Positions 1 to 11,862 are shown, counted from the first letter of the stretch. The stretch: DNA of 64,000 nucleotides from Mauremys mutica (GCF_020497125.1 NC_059073.1:141183012-141247011), one strand, 5' to 3'. Notes: a model not told the origin generated them from the sequence alone. Translations and numbers: made by a program.

Positions 1-540
1 TGCGTTTGCCCTGGAGATTTCCCATCCCAGGGCTTATCCAACCAAAGCCTGGCTAGTTTATGAGCTTTGACAAGCACACAGCTTGCTGTGGTACAGCTGC
101 AAATGACCACTTTCTAAAAATGTTTTGTACATGTCACCTTAGTTTATAAGCCATTAAATAATTATTTCCTTTTTTCTATTTTTTAAAATGTATTACATTT
201 TTACCTGCTGTGCTTCCCAGGGCACATGGCGACTTTTGCAATTAGCTAGATCATATGGAACATAGTTAGTGTAAATCTACTAACAAATATATCACAATCC
301 AATTGTTGCCTGGATCTCAGCGGAGGCGACTAGTGTGCCTTTAACGATTATATCCTCACAGCAAATTAAATGCACAATGTGAGATTCAGATGCTCAGAAT
401 GGCCACTGTGTACTTTATCACTAACAAGCAGAAAAGAATTATGGGAAGAAGCATAGAAGAAAAATGAATCACTGTCTTCTATTTGAACATTTCCTAAATC
501 CCCGTAGGTAGCAATGGACTGATTTCATCTTGGTCAGAGT
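1..540. other. unannotated unique sequence
   Basis: AT-rich sequence with no long ORF, no terminal repeat and no repeat family that I recognise. Confidence 0.4.
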
Positions 541-870
541 AACTACTTCCTAAGGGCTTGTCTGCACACAAAAGTTGTACCACTTTAACCATACTAAAGA
601 GTACAATCCCCTTAGTGTAGACTTAATCATACCACTACAAATATGCTTATATTGGTATAGCTTATTCCCATATGGGAAAGGAAAATATATTATACAGGTA
701 TGAGGCATGTTTATACTGGTATAACTGCATCCACACTAGGTATTTGTCCCTATTAGTTGTATCTATTTTGCTTTAAAAAAAATAATCTTACCCCTAACCA
801 ACATAGTTATACCAGTACAAAAACTGTGTAACATTTACCTTGAGCGGAAGCCCAATGCAAGGCGTACATA
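541..870. mobile_element. palindromic MITE, 'accactttaac' family
   Basis: Begins with a ggcttgtctgcac-type end and carries the phrases ttgtaccactttaac, tagcttattccc and tttatactggtataac. The same phrases recur in the copy at 56361-56925, so this is a dispersed family. No ORF is present, so it is non-autonomous. The class is uncertain; the ends resemble Harbinger-type MITEs. The right end is not sharply defined. Confidence 0.5.
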
Positions 871-1544
871 CCATTAAGCCTTATTTCCAATTCTGCAACT
901 GTTCAGAAAAGAGCCCAAAATTTTGGATTCTAACCCAGACACTTTGATTCCCTAAATGAGATGCAAACAGCATTGATTTTTTAGGAGAAAATGTGAAAAG
1001 ACTTACTCTTGCTGGATGATCATTCTTAATACTGGCTTAATTCTTCTAAAGAAAGTACATGGCCAAAACCAATCAAACATATTTTATGGTATCAACTCAA
1101 CATTTAAAAGGCTGCCCAAAAGCCCAAAATCTTTCTTGCCAGGAACAGGCACAACATTTACAATGACAATTAATGGCATGCCAATGCAATTGCTAGCAAA
1201 GTGTTTAATGGGAATCACTTCTTTCACCGTGTCAGATATAATGTCGATCCTTTCAAGGATGCCATCCATCTGTTATGGCAACATAAGGAAAGCTAATGAA
1301 GTCTGATATATTTTGGAGGTGAAATTCAAGTATAGGGTGAAGCACCAAATGGAAGCTGTGGATCATAGGATTTGCTTTAATGCCTGCTATAATGCACACA
1401 TTTACCATACAAGATGGATGATATTGCTCACACACTTCAAGGGACAGGAATCACACCCTTCCTGGAAATGTTGCTGGAAGATAAGATGCTATGGTGATAG
1501 GTGCTCTAGAAAAGGTAGGATTGGTCAGATGGAGAGCTTGGTTG
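871..1544. other. unannotated sequence with a coding-like patch
   Basis: No repeat recognised. The minus strand at 1084-1435 reads as two adjacent open stretches in different frames with a protein-like composition. It could be a decayed pseudogene but I cannot identify a family. Confidence 0.3.
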
Positions 1545-1618
1545 CATTGTAGCTGAAGCAATGAACTGAGAGAGGTGTTCGTTTCCCAACTTTACCACAG
1601 ACTTCCTGGGTGATCTGG
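1545..1618 (+). repeat. MIR-type SINE, 5' part, split by an LTR
   Basis: The segment ending in cacagacttcctgggtgat matches the MIR core as seen in the better copies at 3003 and 21421. It stops at ctgg (1615-1618), exactly where the LTR begins. The MIR resumes at 2503 with ggcaagt. Confidence 0.6.
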
Positions 1619-2498
1619 TGTCAAAACCCAGTGGCCCCCTCCCTCAGGGGGTCCCTTGGGGAGGCAGATCAGCATTGTATGTTGCTAACACTGTTGCAAG
1701 CATCGCAAGGCATTTTTGGAAGGGTTAAAGGTGTAAGTGTGGAGTGGAAGATTCCTTTGCAGGTTGTGAGAAGCCGAAGGGGGAGGAAGGGAGAAGAAAA
1801 CGGGTTAATGCAACACCTCAGCTCAGCCCGAAGATAAGACGCCGGCTCCAATCCAAGGTCACTGCACTTAAACAGACTCTATACAGCCAAGAAGCCAGCA
1901 GCTGTACCTGGATCTTACCCAACCCCAGCCAACTTTGAGGAAAGAGAAGTAAACTGAACCAGGACTGCAGGGGATTGCAAAACTGGCAAGATGATGAAGG
2001 CCAGCGAGGGGGAAAACAACAGTTTCGTGTTGCGTCCCTGAAGCCAGTGTTTTTTTAAAAAGCCACAAAAAGCCGATTTGGACTAGTACAAAGAGCACAG
2101 GGGACAAAGGTCCCTGGACAAAACACCCCCAGAAAAACCCAGAGCTTAAAGCCCTCCCGAGAGGAAAAGTAAGTCGAAGATCAACAGCGAACCCTGGACA
2201 GCCTGTGCACAAAACACTCGTCCACCCTTCCCCCTCTTCATCTTACATTACACCCAGGCTTGGCCAGCCATGGGTTGTGCATGTGAGAGTATGAAAGTGG
2301 GTTAGGGCATGGACACTAACACTCTTTTCCTTCCTCTGGTGATGGGGGGAGTCCCCAATACTCACCGCTGTTATTTTATTAATAAAGCTTTAAAATTTAA
2401 ACCCTTGATGTGCTCTTTCATCTCCTCCCCTAACAATCCTGCAGTCTCAGCCTGATCACCTGACACCTCAGGCAGATTGGTAACAGAAATCTGCCACA
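1619..2498 (+). mobile_element. solo LTR, about 880 bp
   Basis: The unit starts TGTCAAAACC and ends CTGCCACA, with the 4-bp duplication CTGG at 1615-1618 and 2499-2502. Removing it restores a continuous MIR (gtgatctgg followed by ggcaagt). AATAAA near 2381 marks a likely plus-strand polyadenylation signal about 115 bp before the end, as in an R-U5 region. There is no internal retroviral coding sequence, so this is a solo LTR left by recombination. A 4-bp duplication fits a class I-type endogenous retrovirus, but the family is not identified. Confidence 0.7.
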
Positions 2499-2502
2499 CT
2501 GG

Positions 2503-2985
2503 GGCAAGTTGCACTTTTCAAAAGAGCTAGGAGGCTAAATTCCATTTCCAGAAACAACGTAATGCCCAGATCCTCAAAAGTATTTAGGTGCTTAACTCCC
2601 AGAGGCCCAGATCCTCTCAGGAGTAAGGTGCCTAAATATTTTTGGGGAGCTGGGGCTTAGGCATTCAGGGAGCCTAAGTCTCACAGAAAGTCAATGGAAC
2701 TTAGTCACCTAGGAACCTAAGTCTCCTTTTAAAATGCAACTTAGATTCCTAAATCACTTAAGTGCCTTTCAAAAATTTTACCCATAATCTCTCAGCCTCG
2801 GTTCCCCATCTGTAAAATGGGGGTGTTGAGGCTTCCTTTCTCTCTTATCTCTGCAAACTGTACATTCTTAAAGGCACAGACAGTCACTTATTACGTCCAT
2901 ATACACCACCTAGCATAATGAGTCCCTAACTGGAGTTGGGGCCCTATGTACTACTGTAATTAATACGAATGAAATGATGGTTACT
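2503..2985 (+). repeat. MIR-type SINE, 3' part, itself interrupted
   Basis: It resumes the MIR begun at 1545. After ggcaagt it is broken by a foldback repeat (about 2515-2785), then continues with the typical ttccccatctgtaaaatggg and a tail ending near actactgtaattaatac. Confidence 0.55.
2515..2785. repeat. foldback repeat, 'ggtgcctaaata' family
   Basis: Contains repeated and inverted taggtgcttaac, aaggtgcctaaata, gcctaagtct and a central gtcaatgg. The inverted halves can pair into a hairpin. Related copies are at 29100, 38975/39880 and 54835. It interrupts the MIR. Confidence 0.55.
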
Positions 2986-3002
2986 ACCAGTAGCCACGAC
3001 TG

Positions 3003-3262
3003 GTTTTATCATGAGCCTCCTAGTTTGGAAGCATGGGCCAGAGGCTAGGGCATTAGCCTGGGGACTTGGGACAGCCAAGTCCAGACTCCTGCTCTGCCAC
3101 AGACTTCCTATGTGACCTTGGGCAGGTGAGTTAGCCTCCACTTCCCCATTGTACAGTGGGAATAAGAGCACTGCCCTACTTCACAGGGGTGTTGTGAGGA
3201 TAAATATGTTAATGACTGCAAGGTGCTCAGAACTACAATAATAGGGGGCGTATAAGTACCAG
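3003..3262 (+). repeat. MIR-type SINE
   Basis: Contains ctctgccacagacttcctat, gtgaccttgggcaggtgag and the downstream ttgtgaggataaat typical of MIR. Plus-strand orientation. Confidence 0.75.
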
Positions 3263-5219
3263 CGATACTTCATCCCTAGAGCAAGTACGGACCAAGTTAT
3301 GCCAGCCCTTTCCTGGCACACCTTACTTCCTCCTCCATGCCAACTCAGCTGTGCTGTTGAAGGGGCAGAGGCAAGGTTCTCTCCCACCCTGCGCTGCTAC
3401 ACAAACTATGGGTGTGCATGCAAGAAACCACAAGGGCTCCTGACTTCCAAGTGCTGGAGAGTAGCAAGGGTCATAAGGGATATCCACCCAGCTGTCACAT
3501 TCTGCCACCCTTGCTGGTGTGCAGTAGCCAGCTTCATGAATAATCCCATCGATTGGTCGCTCCTCACTTTGGGCTAGGGTTTGATACTCTTGTTCACTGA
3601 GCTCCACCTTATTGCACAAACGGCCCCATCGATTTCGATGGCACTATTCATGGAGCAAGTGGAGTACAACCTGGCCCGACATGGCGACCAAAAATAAAAG
3701 GCCCCTTGTTTGCTACACTGCTTCATTCTACATATAAATTGAAGTGGAGTAAATGGTTTGTTTTCTCCCATTTCCATAGCTATGGTTCTAGTGTTAGCGT
3801 CATTTATGAGAAAAAAAGGAGGGGAGAATCTATTACGGATGCTCTGCTCAAACAGAATAGAATTATAGGTCACTTCAATTAGAGGTAATTAAACTTCAGA
3901 TGATTAATTTGATGTCTAGATATGCTGCTATCAACATCACTTTTCAGCTGAAAGGCTTTGGGGTTTCAATCATGCTGTTGTTATGTTTACTCCTTGCCGT
4001 GATTTCACTCAAACACCGTGAACTCTGACCTAGCCGGCGATACGGTGAAATGAAAAACATGTATTCCTCTAGCAAAACAGCAGGAAATAACTTGAGGCCA
4101 TAGCAATGGCTGAGCCTGTCAATTGTTTGGAGCATAATGGGGTCTGGCCTACATGTCAGCTGTGTCCTTCCCATTCCTTTCATTCAGCCAATTGGGGGGA
4201 GGAGGGGGAACAACAACAACAACAAAAAACCTCTTACAAAAGGCAGCAGAGAGTGAGAAACAAAACAAAGCCAAGGCCCTTTCTTGTACAAAAATCCACA
4301 GCAGGGCCTGGGAGGGGAGGGAAATCTCTTCAGGGAAGAACCCAGGACCTATCACATTTGGAGGGACATCTGGGTGAGTTCACCATGGCCCTCGTCCCTC
4401 CACAGCTCCCTGACAGCGCCAACAAGCTGAGGTTGCCCCCTCTGCTGCTTGCTGCAGGGACTACAGGGAGTGGAGGACGCTGGCAGCCCTATATTCTGTG
4501 CTGATGGCTCTATATTTTGCACCAGTAGGACTAGCACCACCAAAGCTAGTGTTCCCTGCTCTGTGCCTCCTCCTTCTGCTACCTGCAGTCTACACATTGC
4601 AGGGCCGATCCCTATTGGCAGCCAGGTGTATTGCAGCCTCTGGAGCAGTTCTAGCCCCACCAGGATTCCCCACCAACTGCAGCAGGTGGTACCACCCACT
4701 GCAATACAAATCCCCTAGACTGAACGGCTGTGATATTACGGATGGGGCTTAGCTCTATTAACCCCTAAAGAATCCCACATTCCTGCAGGATTCAGCCTCC
4801 AAACAAGGCGCCCCTTGGGGCAATCTGTCACAGGCACAAGGGGCTGGTGATAGGGGTGCTGTGTATCTGCATGGACACCGGCTTCCTGACAGCTCAGCTG
4901 CAACAGATTCATGTGTATGCTGTAGGAATGCAGGTCTATGTAGGTGAAGCACAAGTCAAGGGAAAGGCAAGCATCTTGCTCACTCCTGCATATTATTACA
5001 TAGGCTCTGAATGGACTATTTCTAGTATGTTTTTTTTCTTATAAATTATTTTGTGGGACACATCATATTTCCTGCTGTAGTTCTTCCATTTCAAAACAAA
5101 GAGAAACAGCACCTGCAAACACACACCCCATCTGGTAACTGGTTGCAGGGCACAACACAGAGTAAGCATGGAGTCTTTCCTTCTACACTCCCTCATGATC
5201 AGAGTAAAGACAATGGGGG
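3263..5219. other. unannotated sequence
   Basis: No gene or complete transposon recognised. The span near 3540-3660 holds two tcgatgg-type phrases in inverted relation (atcccatcgattgg and atcgatttcgatggca), so it may be an old foldback repeat. The open frames here have no recognisable domains. Confidence 0.35.
4210..4230 (+). repeat. (CAA)n microsatellite
   Basis: Short run of CAA units followed by A-rich sequence. Confidence 0.8.
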
Positions 5220-5410
5220 TGTTGTGTATTTGGTTGTCATGGTTTTTGTTGCTATGGCAACTGAGTTAGATTATTATGGGTTAGCTCAGCCAGCTTCAGC
5301 CGGCTGAGTGAGCTCTCTGTCTCTGTAAATAAAATGGTGGTTTTGTTAGCTGTCTGCTGTCTGGCCTCAACTGATTTCTTCCTAAACCGGCTCCCCCCAA
5401 GGATATAACA
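5220..5410 (+). mobile_element. candidate compact solo LTR, 191 bp
   Basis: Starts TGTTGTGTAT and ends ATATAACA, giving TGTT...AACA inverted termini, with G5 on both sides as a possible duplication. AATAAA near 5328 is followed by about 80 bp resembling R-U5. The length is short for an LTR and the G-run makes the duplication ambiguous. A truncated LTR is the main alternative. Confidence 0.45.
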
Positions 5411-5696
5411 GGGGGGGGTCACAAACAGGTTATAATCTCCTTGTGCTAAGTCTGAAGTGACAGGAGACAATTTTAAGAAACTGAAAAGTTCCCAAATATG
5501 AAGAACATAGGTCACTGGTGTTACTGGAACATTGTGTCTCTTCAGTTGCTTGTCAATACAAGGCACAAATGTGCAGAACAAAGCAGGATACAAGAAATAA
5601 AAGCAAAAGTCATTACCTTATAAGTGTAGTCCTGGTACAAGACTACCTAGAGCTGACCAAAGCAATTGCTTATGAAGTATGTAGGTTTGTGTATGT

Positions 5697-5727
<31 letters not shown>

Positions 5728-5732
5728 CACAG
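5697..5732 (+). repeat. (CA)n microsatellite
   Basis: About 18 dinucleotide units with one interruption. Confidence 0.95.
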
Positions 5733-8229
5733 AGAATATACTCCCAATTACCCAAATAGCATGGGGAGGGGGCACAGATTTTACGCAAACAATCGGGAAT
5801 TTGGATAATCAAGAGGGTAGGAGCCATTCCACAGAGGGCTGGCCTCTCTCCCGCAGCCAGGGTCTCGTCGTCCTACTACTCTTTGCTGTCTTAGCCAGAG
5901 GGCTCTGCTCTGCCACACCAGGACATAAACCCTTCCCTGAATCTTGCGGCTTCAGAAACTGGGCGCCACCAGTCCTGCAACAGCACAGGAAACCCTCTGC
6001 TGCACTGTTATCATTGGAATGATTGTGTGGGCCCACAACAGCAGTCCCCCAACATGCTTCAGAGGGCATCTAGATCGTGCTAGGGGACATGGACGGGATT
6101 CTAATAATGCCGAGGTTTGGACAATAGGGTTTCAGCTAAACAGCTCTGTGTGGGTGGGTATATATATATATAAAACCCACATCTCAGTGACTTGATCATA
6201 CTTGTTGTTTCTATGAGCTTGCCTCCATTTTACCAACGCTTCAACAAGACTCTCCGTTAAAGAAAACGAAGGACTGAGTCTCAAAGCAAGTTGTGTCTTT
6301 TCAGTTTCATCACCAAAAATAAATAAATACATCCTCACCTTATGACACAAGAGAGTGTTTCACACACACATCATGAAATTTTACATCAATAGCTCATCCT
6401 CTGAGCATCCTAGATCAACCAGGCTGAAGCCATATTTTAAATTAATGGGAGACCGTCACTTAGTTCAGGATCGAAAACCCTAATTCAGCAAACAATTTAA
6501 GCATATACTCTTTACTCAGCAATGCAGTTTTGCTGAATCTGGGCCTATAAGCTGTTTTGCAAAACTAATAGGAACAATAATATTTTAACAGACACAGGGA
6601 TAGGACTCAGTTTCCTTAATCCCACGACCTGTGCTTTAACCATAAAATACTCCATGAGGAAGAAAGCAAGTTTAATTATATGAACCCACATTATACTCAT
6701 GAATGAGAACTGGAAAGCGAAACTGAATACAAAGAGAAAGTGAAATGGACCCATTTAGTTCCACTAATCAAATGTAATGATCACCCAATAAATGGTGAAA
6801 AGAAAACTGGCTTGTTAAAATCTTTTTCATTTAATCATACAAAATCTTACTAAGAAAACTTCTTTTCACTATGTAGTGTTGCCACGCCTCGCAGTTTTAT
6901 TGTGCCTCACAATATTTGGTATTTTTCTTAAAGCCTCAGCTCCTGCTGTAAAGTTGTTATGGGATAATCTGGGTTTTCATTTGAAAAAAAGGGTTTCTAA
7001 CCACCATGGTTGCAGGGAAAAACTGGAAAACACAAACTATACAGATTCAGAAACACAGACAGCAAATTAAAGGACCAAAAATATCTTTTTGTAATCTCAT
7101 GATTTTTAAGACAATCTCATGATTTTTGGAGGCCTGACTCATAATATTTGAATGTTTAGAACTGGCAATGCTGACTATGTGGCAGCACTGTCCAACACAG
7201 GGGATGCCTAAAGCTGGTGTCTGAAATAAAAGTGGCCTAATTTGCAGATGTGCTGAGGCTTAGCAACACTCTTGGAAGTCAGTTCACTTGTATTTAAGAG
7301 TCTAAATATAGATTTAGGAGTGTAATTTTCAACACACTCATGTGAACATTTTACCTCATTTTTTTTTAACTTGACAGTGTCTCTTTAAGATCCACTCTGC
7401 TACTGCTTTATTTAGTACTGGGATCTGTATTTTTTACTTCCACATTTAAGAAATATGATAGAGCAAAACATAAAAAGCACTTATTTTCCTTTTCACACTA
7501 GGCTAAGTAGTATTAATCATAGAGTTCAAATGTTTTCCAATGTTAATTTTCCTTATTTGACATAATCTCCTCTCCCCTATAATTTTTTAATAATCAGGTA
7601 GAAGGATTCTTTAGTGAACTTAATGATCCGTTAAAGAATTCTACATGGAATATAATGTTTTCCAGCACAGGGCTTTCTTCCCCAATTACTTGTCAGCTGC
7701 ATCTTAAAAGAACCTACAGTTTGAACAGAGACACTGTTCTATTGTCTGCATGTGTTGAAAACTAACTCTGCATGATGTGAAATGTCTCTGTACCAAGAGA
7801 AGAGATAGGCAAGCAATGTGACAGCCTGGAGATGCTCTAATATGCCCATCATTGCCTGAATTAGGGTTTGAACAGTATGTCCTGCTGCCCCCTTCCTTGC
7901 TGTGTTTTGTATAAAACTGCAGTCAGGTGTGCTTCACTGAATTGCTCGTATAAATGTCAAGCTCTTCTTATATACATTACAGGCTGTTGTCTGAGGCAAC
8001 TTCCCCAGACACAGCATAACACAGTGAACTTGTGTTGTTTTTGTACGATGGTAGGTAGCATCCACCAAAATAGCCTCCAGTTACTACTTCAACCACAGTC
8101 ACATCCACTACCTCCATGTTTCTGTGTCTGTCTGTACAATGCTCACATGCATTTTCTTTGTTTTATGGATCAGAAATTATCATGAGAAATCTTTGAGTGC
8201 CACCAATATATGTTGGTGTTAAAGTAATG
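5733..8229. other. unannotated AT-rich sequence
   Basis: No gene seen. Contains a short (TA)n at 6159-6172 and, near 6480-6545, a fragment of the ttaagcatatac / ttttgctgaatctgggcct foldback family. The rest looks unique. Confidence 0.4.
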
Positions 8230-8436
8230 CTACTTTTATCTTACACCAGTGCTTTCCATCAGTAGATTGCAAATTGCTTTACAAAGGTGGTTAATCTTTA
8301 TTATTTTCATTTTGCAGAGGGAAAACTGAGGCACATAAAAGGGATGTGACTTGCCCAAAGGCATATAGCAGGTTAGTAGAAGAGCCAGAAATAGAATCCA
8401 GGTCTTCTGCTTCCCAGTGCAGTGCTCTGTCAAATG
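8230..8436 (-). repeat. MIR-type SINE, reverse orientation
   Basis: Reads aaaactgaggcacataaaag, gtgacttgcccaaaggc and agcaggttagtag, the reverse complement of the MIR core. Minus-strand copy. Confidence 0.7.
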
Positions 8437-8872
8437 TAGTTCATATGAGTCATTAGGTCCCTATGGCTACTCTGAACTTTGTGACAATAGCAAATGCTCC
8501 TGCCCCAGTAGTACAGGACCTGCCCCTTGAGTGAAAGGAGAATCTCCATTAGTTCTTATCAGTATAGGTCCCATGACACACAGCTAAGCAGTTCTTGTTT
8601 CAGAAACTAGAGAGAAACTGTATGTACATACAACACGTGTGTGGCATAACCAATTCACTACAGTATTTGGAATCATATATTGTGCCTTTTAGCTGAGTAT
8701 CTCAGAGAGTGCAAAGCTACTAAAAACTGTTGTGGATCTACCAGAGACCAGCTTTGAGAGACAGAGCCTGCCACCACATAGAGATTGCCAGTCAGAACTC
8801 CCCCTCTAACTTCAGCATCTAACAACCACATGTGGGGGTATAAATATTTTCACAGGGAGAAAATACCAGGTA

Positions 8873-9168
8873 CTATTCTTTAATCTAGCGGAGAAAGGCA
8901 TAACAAGAACCAATGGCTAGAAGTTCAAGACAGACAAATCCAAATTAGAAAAAACAACAACATATTTTTAACAGTGAGGGTGATTAACCCGTGGAACAAA
9001 CTACCAAGGGAGGTGCTGGAGCCTCCATCTCAGGGTTAGATGCCTTTCTGGGAGATATGCTTTAGTCAAATACAGATTTTTGGATGTCTGAAATTCTATG
9101 ACCTGTTATGCAAGAGGTCAGATTAGATGATCTAATGAGCCTTAAAATCCATGAAACTATGGTATTAA
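8873..9168 (+). mobile_element. CR1 LINE 3' end fragment
   Basis: Contains the CR1 C-terminal and 3' UTR phrases ggaacaaactaccaagggag, gtcagattagatgatctaat and a final ccatgaaactatgg. Severely 5' truncated and degraded. Confidence 0.65.
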
Positions 9169-9575
9169 TGTCATGAGAATTCTTCACTGATATCAGACTA
9201 AATGAGTTTCTTTATTGGAAATGCTTGCTCCATTATGTAAATCGGCATTGAGTGAATTCTTAATAAACTATCTTGGGAATTTATATTAGAGCCTTATGGA
9301 AACGTGCAGAACTAGTTAAATGTTAAAATTCCATTTTCAGTGTTATCTCCATGTTTACAGAACACAAGGACACAGAACTGTCAGATCTGGCTCTGTGCAA
9401 GAATGAATGCCTTGATTTTATGTAAATCCAAGCCCAGATTTGACATGTCAACAAAATCTCTTGCTGTTATCATGGTCCACATTCTATTATAGGTTGTTCC
9501 ATGTTTGTTTCCTTTGTTACACTTCTCCCAGGTTTTATGGGAGAGTAATAGGACCAGGCTCCACGAAGCCACATA
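9169..9575. other. unannotated sequence
   Basis: No recognisable gene or repeat. Confidence 0.4.
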
Positions 9576-9826
9576 CCCTTGTCTTCACTAAGAAAAAAGG
9601 TGAGTTCTTAACTTGTGTTAGCTAAAATCTTAGTGAAGACAAGGCAGGTTATAGCTTTAACATGCGTTATCAGGTCAGCGTAAACTCTAGGCCTCCCCAT
9701 AATCTTTTCCTCTACTACCTACTTACTGTGTTAAAAGTGTATACTGCCTTGCCCTCACTAAGACTGTGTCTCGTGCTAGTTAACATGAGTTAAGAACATA
9801 GCTTTTTTCCTTAGTGAAGTGCACCC
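9576..9826. mobile_element. MITE with long imperfect terminal inverted repeats
   Basis: The left end cttgtcttcactaagaaaaa and gttcttaacttgtgttagc pair with the right end containing gttaacatgagttaagaac and cttagtgaag. An internal inverted copy (cttagtgaagacaaggc) near 9632-9648 suggests a composite or two abutting hairpins. No ORF. The ends are like Harbinger-type MITEs, but no clear TWA duplication is left. Confidence 0.5.
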
Positions 9827-10053
9827 ACATGTAACACATCGTTGATCAAATCGGGGATCAGCCTAGGTAATACAAGAAAAGTTTGTGGCCTGTAACAGAC
9901 GTGGAGGCGGTGTCTAACCAGACTTACCAAGGTGTTAAAATACTTGAGTTAATTGGCAATCATTTAACTTGAGGTTAAAATTACTGCATAGTCAAAGTCA
10001 GGGCTTCTTCCTAATGGCTGAATTCTGTGACACTTAGGTTAAGTAGTACTCAC

Positions 10054-10056
10054 TTA
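10054..10056. repeat. target site duplication TTA, left
   Basis: TTA immediately before the left GGCC end, matched by TTA at 14892-14894. Three-base TWA duplications are the signature of PIF/Harbinger insertion. Confidence 0.85.
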
Positions 10057-10080
10057 GGCCTTGTCTACACTACAAGACTA
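10057..10080 (+). repeat. Harbinger left terminal inverted repeat
   Basis: GGCCTTGTCTACACTA matches the inverted right end in 15 of 16 positions, then continues as a weaker match (caagact against ggact). Confidence 0.85.
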
Positions 10081-10170
10081 TTTCGAATCTACTTAAGTCG
10101 AATTTGTGGATTCGACCTTATGAAGTCGAATTTGTGGATCCACAGTAAATACACTAATTCGAATTTCTGA
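10081..10170. promoter_or_regulatory. left subterminal TTCGAAT motif cluster
   Basis: Five copies or variants of TTCGAAT/GTCGAATT lie within 90 bp of the left end. The same motif is repeated at the right end. Such clusters are plausible binding sites for the Myb-like protein or the transposase; that role is inferred. Confidence 0.5.
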
Positions 10171-10434
10171 GTCCACAGTAACGGGGCTGGCGTCGACTTT
10201 GGAAGCGGTGCACTGTGGGAAGCTATCCCACAGTTCCCGCAGTCCCCGCTGCCCATTGGAATGCTGGGTAGAGCCCCCAATGCCTGCTGGGGGGAAAAAT
10301 GTGTCGAGGGTGATTTTGGGTAACTGTCATCATAGAACCGTCAATCACGCCCTCCCTCCCTGAAAGCTCCGGCGGGAAATCTGTTCGCGCCCTTCTCTGG
10401 TCGGTTACAGCTCGGACGCCACAGCACTGCGAGC

Positions 10435-11718
10435 ATGGAGCCCGCTGCGATCATCGCTGCACTTATGGCCGTTGTCAACTCCTCGCACCTTATCGTCCAC
10501 CTCTTCCACAGTCAGCTGCTGAGAAATCGGGCGAGGAGGCTCCGGCAGCGCGGTGAGGACAGGAAGTCACAGAGTGGCGCAGACCTCTCACAAAGCAGGG
10601 TACGCCGCGCCGTGGAGATCATGGTGGCAATGGGTCAAGTTCATGGTGTGGAACGGCGATTCTGGGCCCGGGAAACAAGCACGGACTGGTGGGACCGCAT
10701 AGTGCTGCAGGTCTGGGATGAATCACAGTGGCTGCAAAACTTCAGGATGCGTAAGGGCACTTTCCTTGAACTCTGTGACTTGCTGTCCCCTGCCCTGAAG
10801 TGCCAGGACACCCGGATGCAAGCAGCCCTGAGTGTGCAGAAGCGAGTGGCCATAGCCCTCTGGAAACTTGCAACGCCAGACAGCTACCGGTCAGTAGCGA
10901 ACCACTTTGGCGTGGGCAAATCTACCGTGGGGGTTGCTGTGATTGAAGTAGCCCACGCAATTGTTGAGCAACTGCTCTCAAAGGTAGTGACTCTCGGAAA
11001 CGTCCAGGACATCATAGATGGCTTCGCCGCGATGGGATTCCCAAACTGCGGTGGGGCTATAGATGGGACTCACATCCCTATCCTGGCACTGGCCCACCAG
11101 GCCAGCGAGTACATTAACCGAAAGGGCTACTTTTCTATGGTGCTGCAAGCACTGGTGGACCATAGGGGACGTTTTACCAACATCTTCGTCGGGTGGGCGG
11201 GCAAGGTTCATGACGCGCGTGTGTTCAGGAACTCTGGTCTGTTTAGACGCCTCCAGGCAGGAACTTTCTTCCCAGACCACAAAGTAACGGTTGGGGATGT
11301 GCAGATGCCTACAGTGATCCTCGGGGACCCAGCCTACCCGCTAATGCCCTGGCTCATGAAGCCCTATACAGGCGCCTTGGACAGAGAGAAGGAACTCTTC
11401 AACTACCGGCTGAGCAAGTGCAGAATGGTGGTGGAGTGTGCTTTCGGACGTCTCAAGGGGAGATGGCGGAGCTTACTGACTCGCTCGGACATCAGCGAAA
11501 AGAATATCCCCGTAGTTATTGCTGCTTGCTGTGTGCTCCACAATCTCTGTGAGAGCAATGGCGAGACCTTTTTGTCCGGATGGGAGGTTGAGGCAAATCG
11601 CCTGGCTGCAGTTTACGCTCAGCCAGACACCCGTGCCGAGAGAATATCCCAGCGGGAAGCGCTGTGTATCCGGGAGGCTTTGAAAGCTAGTTTCCTCAGA
11701 GAGCAGGGTAACCTTTGA
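10435..11718 (+). CDS. HARBI1-like PIF/Harbinger transposase
   Basis: A 427-residue nuclease expected to cut and rejoin the element's ends in the nucleus. Residues about 133-175 form a helix-turn-helix-like region (SYRSVANHFGVGKSTV). The DDE_Tnp_4 catalytic core follows: GAIDGTHI gives D210, KVHDARVF gives H259-D260, LGDPAYPL gives D298 and VVECAFGRLKGRWR gives E334. The D298 to E334 spacing of 36 residues fits the superfamily. The length is slightly above the roughly 350 residues of vertebrate HARBI1. It begins at the first ATG, 378 bp inside the left end, and has no internal stop. It lies opposite and convergent to the Myb-like gene, its usual partner. HARBI1 itself is a domesticated relative; here the terminal repeats show a transposon gene, not the host gene. 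I see no missing catalytic residue. Confidence 0.92.
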   Translation: MEPAAIIAALMAVVNSSHLIVHLFHSQLLRNRARRLRQRGEDRKSQSGADLSQSRVRRAVEIMVAMGQVHGVERRFWARETSTDWWDRIVLQVWDESQWLQNFRMRKGTFLELCDLLSPALKCQDTRMQAALSVQKRVAIALWKLATPDSYRSVANHFGVGKSTVGVAVIEVAHAIVEQLLSKVVTLGNVQDIIDGFAAMGFPNCGGAIDGTHIPILALAHQASEYINRKGYFSMVLQALVDHRGRFTNIFVGWAGKVHDARVFRNSGLFRRLQAGTFFPDHKVTVGDVQMPTVILGDPAYPLMPWLMKPYTGALDREKELFNYRLSKCRMVVECAFGRLKGRWRSLLTRSDISEKNIPVVIAACCVLHNLCESNGETFLSGWEVEANRLAAVYAQPDTRAERISQREALCIREALKASFLREQGNL

Positions 11719-11862
11719 CTCTCCACTTGCTTTCAATAGAAACTGACCCTGGGCCTGTGTCTGTATGTGTCGATTTCGATCTGCGGTTACATACCCCGTT
11801 CTCCAAGTTTCCCCCACTTCCAAAGCACGTTTTAAATACAATTAATTGTTACACTCATTATT

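Noticed and set aside
4106..4504. 132-codon ORF
   Set aside because: Crosses a CAA repeat and has no recognisable domain; overlapping frames are equally open.
5518..6022. ORFs through the CA repeat
   Set aside because: They encode histidine/threonine runs from the microsatellite.
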